A DNA stretch of 64,000 nucleotides, from contig NC_089186.1 in NCBI RefSeq assembly GCF_947507565.1, forward strand, positions 744,001 through 808,000. The letters are read 5' to 3'. Both the position numbers and the translations under genes were made by a program. This DNA comes from Oscarella lobularis. Taxonomy: Eukaryota; Porifera; Homoscleromorpha; Homosclerophorida; Oscarellidae. Every line of letters starts with the position of its first letter. Position 1 is the first letter of the stretch. Below are positions 58,701 through 64,000 of this stretch, piece after piece. Below the pieces are notes generated by a model. It was given only the letters and a program-made list of their open reading frames with translations, did no database searches and was not told where the DNA came from.

Positions 58701-61640
58701 CTGCATTGAAAACCATTACGATGTAGCAGAATCACTAATAGCAAAATTTCGTAACGAGGTTTTTCTTATATTAGCTCGTTTGAATATCTATGCAGTTCTT
58801 GTAATCAGGATTTGAACGCAGTTCTTCATATGGTTGCTCAGCGGGATTTTGATAGAGTAACTGACCTGATGATCTCGAGAGGTGCCAACTGCGAAGTTCG
58901 AGATAAGGTGTATACATATATCGTTATGCGTTCTTTACTTCGTTGTTAATATAGTCATTTTCTAGTGGGGCTGCACTCCTCTTCTGACGGCTATTGAATT
59001 TGGCTCTGATAACGTCATTGAGCTGCTGTTAGAAAAAGGTTGCAGTGTTTTTGCATTGACAGAAAAGGGCGAATCTGTTTTGGATGTGGCGCTAATGGGA
59101 GGAAGAATAGATTTATTTCATCGCTTTGTCAAAGCGGGAATCAAAGCCTCGCAATTATCGCAGGTGTAGTCAAAGTGAAAAAAAATCGAGTCTATGGTTG
59201 AAATTGTAATCAGGAGAGTCGACGTTTTCTGTTCAAAGCGGCAGCTAAAGGAAGTGAAGCAGCTGCTCATTTTCTTAAAGAGGTTGAATTGGGCTGATTG
59301 GCTGAGCGATTTCAGACAATGATCGCTTTTTATCAGATTAATATTATACAGTGCTCTGAAAATCCTTTGAAATGGACTTCTCCTCAGGAATGCTGCCAAT
59401 TGCCTTTTGTGTCCTTGAGAAATGTATGTCTTTAGGAAAGAGACGATCTGCTGCAGGAAATCGATTTGCTTCATAGCAAGTTGGCAGAGCGACAGGTTCG
59501 TGTTCCCTCTCGAAAAGAGGATGAATTAAGAACGGAAGAGAGCTTTAGAGCTGGTACCCAAGTGAGAGCTTTTTATTGCATAGCGCGAGACTGTAGCGAT
59601 ATTGAAAATTCCAGAGAAAGGGATGGCGGCAAGAGGTAGAAGAAGTGTCTTATGCCTTGTCTAGAAGTGAAGGAATATTGGCTCGCTTGCGGGATTCGGC
59701 CAGAGAAATGAAAGCGGTCCACAAGGCTAAAGAAGCAGCTTATAAGGCAGTTATTAGTAAGTAGACTCATGCATTCACTATATATGTGCTGCGTCAATAT
59801 ACTGCTGGCTTTTTTAGCGAGATTAGAAAGCAAAGTAGAAGAGAAAAACAGGATAATTCAGTCTCAAGCTCACGAAATTGGTAGGTGATTTGGTGGTTTC
59901 GGGTTTCCTAACTAACATTTGTCTGTCTTGTAAGCGCAACTAAAGGCTTCTGCTGAAGATAAGGAAGTTCAAATTGAAAGAGGACGAAAAGAGACCGATG
60001 CTTTGAGACACGGCAATGGTAGATAATATTTGCCCCTAGAAGTGATTTGTCAAATTCTTCAATTTAGCAAAAAATGTCGACTTACTTCAAAAACGATTGG
60101 CTGCAGCTGAAAACGAAAACCGTAAATTTTTCATTGAGCGTTGCAAGCTTAACGTTTCGTCAAATACTTCAGTGCAACTAAGAGCTACTGCTGGGGAAAG
60201 AGATCTTCAGATTGAAAGTGCAAGAAAAGAGAACTCTGAAATGAAACTTGAGCACGGTAGGAAACTTCGCAGAGACGTTATAGCGTTTTGTAATATTTTA
60301 TGTTTGCAGCAAGATTTGTCCGTCTTTACAGGGAAAGATTTGCTGTAGCGGAAGAGAGGCACAGTAAGTGCATCCTGAATCTTACTGTTTCCATGCCTAA
60401 GAGTCTGTCAAATTTCTCATTTATTTAAAGCGCTTCTTGAAACCGCAGTTGAAGAAGCAAACCTCCAAATTGAGACCGCCAAAAAGGAGCATGATTCTCT
60501 AAGACTCGAACACGGTATGGATCACTGATTAAATATCAGGAATGCACTTGTCGATTGAACTGTACTTGTAGCTAAATTAAATGACCTTTATCAAGAAACA
60601 CAAGCCGAGTTGAGGGCTCTCATTGGAGAAAAAGCCGAGAAGGAGAACCTACTAAAGGAAGCAAGAGCACAGGAAGAATTTATTCACATTCCAGTTGAAG
60701 ACGTCAAAATGACGGACATCAAACTCGGGGAAGGTGGCTATGGAGGTGGTAGTCAATAGTAATACTCTTTGAACCAACCTGATTAATATTGTTGCGTTTA
60801 GAAGTGAGAGTGGGTTACTGGCGTGGATGCCCTGTTGCTGTCAAAATGTTCTACGAGTTTCTGAATACTGACTACCACCTTCGTCTCTTTCAGCAAGAAA
60901 TTACCGTATGCGTTCGCGCCCGCCATCCCAACGTCGTCTTCCTATGCGGCGTAACCACGGAGAACGGCGTTCCATTCCGAATTATCACCGAACTTCTCGA
61001 AGGCTCGCTTGCTGACGTAATCAAGGCCGCTCTTCGCACGAAGTGGCCTCTGTCGCTACGAGAGCAGATCGACCTGGCTTTGGGAACGACGGCTGGAATC
61101 GCGTATCTTCACCAGCTCGGACCCGATGGTGTTCTTCACGGTGACATTCGTCCTTCCAACGTGGTCATAACGTCGTTGATGGAGGCTAAAGTATGCGATT
61201 TGGGTGCCGCTCGCTTAGCCGAAATGTCTCTCTCCGCCGGACCGTTGAGTCCCCAATATTTGGCTCCGGAACGAAGGCCAGATAAGGGTCCCGGTGCTTC
61301 GCGTAATACGAAGATGGCCGACGTGTGTAGTTTAGGAGTTGCTCTTGTTGAATTGATGACTGGGGAACTATCCGTCGCCAGTCATCGATTCGAACAAGCG
61401 GCTGACGTCGGTCATCCCGCGGTGAAGAATATGTGTCGCGATATGATCTGCGTTGATCCGTACGCGAGGCCGACTGCCGCCGAGTGTTTGGCTCTATTAG
61501 AACGAGTTCAAGAGTCAGAGGAATATCATCGGTGCTACCCGAAAAGATTAGTCAAAGGTAGGCTGCATGGAGAAGATCAGGTCACTTTGGTATTTCCTAT
61601 GTTGCCACAGCGTCGCTCCGTAAAAAGTTACATTTCTTAG
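55770..61640 (+). CDS. Ankyrin-coiled coil-TKL kinase gene C
   Basis: Paralog of gene B with the same plan. The start at 55770 (MESVVGKTARTF) leads into the helical segment KKVKRVAQFVLEYPDQW. About 20 one-repeat ankyrin exons run from 56096 to 59163, then coiled-coil exons (59437-60746), then the kinase exon 60801-61640. VAVK, HGD (61137-61145) and DLG are kept, and the glycine loop is split as in B (KLGEGGYGG / EVRVGYW). Kinase domains of B and C are much closer to each other than to A. GC donors are seen at 57689 and 58625, and a GA donor candidate at 58165. No stop or frameshift was found in the parts checked. Confidence 0.82.
57689..57690 (+). other. GC splice donor in gene C
   Basis: The exon ends AGCGAG followed by GCAATG. 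No GT in phase is close by, and the next acceptor is near 57747. Confidence 0.5.
58625..58626 (+). other. GC splice donor in gene C
   Basis: The exon ends GATAAG followed by GCAATT, at the same position as the GC donor at 41820 in gene B. Confidence 0.6.
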
Positions 61641-61803
61641 ACTTTTTTTCGTTGCCTATTCTCTCTTATAGGATCCCCTCTGTTATTGACTTACATTGAT
61701 TACTGCATTTAGCGTACGTAGATTCTGCTTCCAACTTTGTGATTTTATTTTAGAGTACTACAATAATACCGGAAGTATAGACACTCCGAAATGAATAAGC
61801 CAA

Positions 61804-62010
61804 TCGAATGTCAGTACTTCAACGATTCTATTACTGCACGTTTGCACAATTTCTTCGGCAACGAGTCTGGCATTGCGTTCTATGAATGGGGGGGAGGGGG
61901 GCATCGGTTCGCGAACAGAGGCAACGACGGTCCTTTTGCATCCACTAGCTGGACTTAACGAACGCGTTTGGACGTTGACGCCAATCGCACGCTGGTTTTT
62001 GTTATTATAT
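61804..62010 (+). pseudogene. Broken fragment of the FN3-repeat gene
   Basis: Closely matches 55077-55290 near the end of the FN3 gene (shared CAACGATTCTATTACTGCAC and CGCACGCTGGTTTTTGTTA-like stretches). It has small deletions, a G-run expansion near 61890 and an in-frame stop (TAA near 61958). It lies 160 bp after the stop of gene C, so a copy of the FN3 gene end sits on both sides of gene C. Confidence 0.85.
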
Positions 62011-62953
62011 GGTCTAATAAGAGTTCGAAAGTGCGTCATGGGTGTGACGTCGCTGCGCATGCAGCGCGCTAAGCATGTCTCCCATCTTTTCTCGTTCTTC
62101 ACGAGTCGCACGCGACTGGGTCTATCGGCCAGGTTCTAAAGATCGATCTGTAAGAACAGATCACGGACGTGAGATCTCTCCTGTGGGGAATCTTCTTCGG
62201 GGAGATCAACCACGCCGTAGACGGTATAGACACATAATTCGCTATTTATTTAGCTACTTGACTATCATTGCAGGTCGACTCTACGCTTAGATGTTGAAGA
62301 TACGTGCATTCGAAGCTTCCCAACGTATATTCCAACGAAGTACGAATGTCAATAAGAATTTTCACGTCAATTAAAAATTTATTTTATTTCTTAGTGTAAT
62401 CAAATGGTTGGGGTTCGTATATGACGGCTCAAAAGAATTTAATTAACAAGACGGCTAGTTTCTATCTAATTTCTGCAGGGAGATCATTTGTCAATGCATC
62501 GTTTGTCAGCGTAGCTTCAAACGCTTATCGTTATTATATGAGTATCAGCAATAAGTGACGTCACCAGACGAGCTTTAATAAATATTTATATTTATTCTGT
62601 TTATTTATAGTTGCACTGGTGCCTTGTTCTTCTCATAGTTGCTAAGTATCCCGAACATATGATCCTTTGCACTTCTTCGACCAAATGGAAATAAAATTAT
62701 CAATAATTGTTTAGTAATTAACTCTGAGACCGTCTATTTTGCCTCAACTCTTTTTATGTATTCAGATCACTACTAGTCAAGTCAGTATTAGACAAAGTAC
62801 AGTTGATATACGGGAGTGCTGCTAGTCAGTATTCCCGACGTCACTACTTAGGCTATTTATAGTTGTCTTGTCGCTAGGGGACAGTTAATTAGGGCGGTAC
62901 CAATCCTAGACCCTGAGAGGGGCATCCGGGAAAGTGAGAAAGGGTCTAAAGAA
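62011..62953. other. Spacer, AT-rich
   Basis: No coding exon recognised. It ends with the presumed promoter or 5-prime UTR of the universal stress protein gene. Confidence 0.4.
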
Positions 62954-63468
62954 ATGTCTTCTTTTTGTCAGGGTACACTTCCAATATGTTGCGTCAAACG
63001 GAGACCTGCTATCTACGTCTACACGTTAGCGCCGCCTCCTCTTGAATGTAAGAGAAAAAAATACTTTATTCGTAATTAATAATTATTTCGTTTTAGCCGC
63101 CACTCCCTACGATGTGCAGCAGATGCTGCGCCAGGTGCGGAAACATGTGCATGGCACAATTGAAGTCGCTGAAAAACTTATGAAGCAGTACGAATCAATC
63201 TGTCTTTCACACGGCATACGATCTCCCTCCCCCAAAGAAAATTAATAATCTTATTCTTGAATTCCTATTCTAGATTCGCTTTGAGAATCTCTTTCTTTCT
63301 GGATCGCGGGGCGAGTCCATTGGCAAAGGGGCACAGGAGCATGACGTAGGTGCCATAGTGATGGGGTCACGTGGTGCAAATACTGCGAGTAGAATGTCTC
63401 TGGGCAGTGTGAGCACGTACGCGCTTCACCACGCCAGTGTGCCTGTCATCATTGTTCCGCGCAAGTAG
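62954..63468 (+). CDS. Universal stress protein (UspA family)
   Basis: A small soluble ATP-binding stress protein family. Exon 1 is 62954-63047 (starts MSSFCQGTLP, ends with a beta strand YVYTLAPPPLE and a GTAAGA donor). Exon 2 starts at 63097 (helix LRQVRKHVHGTIEVAEKL). Exon 3 is 63274-63468, with the family ATP motif G-x2-G-x9-GS (GSRGANTASRMSLGS) followed by HHASVPVIIVPRK and TAG. The gene is shorter than typical at the N terminus, where the usual Asp-containing first strand (VDGSE type) is missing. The exon 2/3 junction has no GT or in-phase GC donor, so the splice is unresolved and the gene may be damaged. Confidence 0.7.
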
Positions 63469-63834
63469 TCGCTCTCTTCGCCGCCCGGAAAAGTATAGGG
63501 AGGGCGAACGCCTTTGGACTCGCGACCACGTTATTGCGATTTATCACCAGGGACGGTATGCTCACCCGCCTTCCCTCGCTTCCTTTATTTACGCAGCGTT
63601 TGAGTATAAGCCTTCCTTTGTTTTTTCTGCTAAATTTTGTTTGATAGTTTACGCTCGCGTGCAGTTGGCTCGCGACTGCTATTTGCTTAATTGGAAAAGG
63701 AAAGCGAGGATCTATGCAAGCAGTGAAGACGGATCGTTTTGAGAGGACTTTATTTCACAATAGGAACATGTAGACCTATCCTTTCCGAATCGTTATCGGC
63801 TCAAAAAAATGTGATGACTAGTGATTAGTTTCAG
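63469..63834. other. Spacer between the stress protein and the edge exon
   Basis: No supported exon. It ends in a TTTCAG acceptor-like site at 63834. Confidence 0.35.
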
Positions 63835-64000
63835 GGGGAAGCAGCTGAACTTGATAATCCACCTGTTCTTTGTGCAAGTGCAATTAGTTGCGCCTTGGTC
63901 AGAGTTCTGACACAGATGTTGGCAATTCCGTCTGCAGAGGGTACGCAGCAGTATTGGGCTTTGCTGAACACGCTCTTCAGAATTGACGACGACGGTTGCA
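63835..64000 (+). CDS. Partial internal exon of an unidentified gene
   Basis: An open frame (begins GEAAELDNPPVLCASAISC) follows an acceptor TTTCAG and runs off the window end. It is helix-rich with conserved-looking Trp and Leu positions (QQYWALLNTLFRIDDDG). I do not recognise the family. Upstream exons were not found, so this may be a first coding exon after a 5-prime UTR, or part of a gene with a longer intron. Confidence 0.4.

Overview
The window is nuclear DNA of an animal, most likely an early-branching invertebrate. A sponge, perhaps a homoscleromorph, is my best guess, but this is inference. The reasons are compact spliced genes on both strands with introns mostly of 42-100 bp, animal-only families (TRPC channel, CARD and death domains, DAPK-type ROC-COR, sacsin), and a universal stress protein. 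No rRNA, tRNA, CRISPR array or bacterial operon was seen.

Layout. 1-1615: copy of a 1.6 kb segmental duplication. 2288-4293 (+): TRPC-like channel without its N-terminal part. 4294-7570: mostly empty. 7571-11850 (-): 17-exon ankyrin-ROC-COR-death-domain gene (DAPK-like without the kinase). 12129-12416: hAT-type MITE. 12864-14138: first copy of a second duplication. 14727-30146 (-): 12-exon gene of about 4952 residues, CARD - unknown module - ankyrins - three sacsin GHKL ATPase modules - J domain - HEPN, with one 11.7 kb exon. 30531-31690 (-): frameshifted mosaic pseudogene built from parts of the two preceding genes. 31784-33081: second copy of the second duplication. 33110-38323, 38828-44909 and 55770-61640 (+): three tandem ankyrin/coiled-coil/TKL-kinase genes, the first disabled. 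45444-47110: second copy of the first duplication. 47347-55394 (+): secreted-type cysteine-rich plus about 20 FN3-like repeats. 61804-62010: broken fragment of that gene. 62954-63468 (+): universal stress protein. 63835-64000 (+): start of an unidentified coding exon.

How it fits together. The minus-strand genes combine death-fold domains (CARD, DD) with ankyrin sensors and NTP-driven modules (ROC, GHKL, J, HEPN). The plus-strand genes combine ankyrin arrays with kinase domains. Clustering, tandem copies, exon sharing and pseudogenes look like a fast-evolving locus of innate-immune or cell-death type. The strongest candidate for something undescribed is the sacsin-type chaperone with an N-terminal CARD. 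Exon boundaries for the two minus-strand genes were worked out by hand from GT/AG sites and keep the frame throughout; boundaries in the ankyrin-kinase genes are less completely defined.
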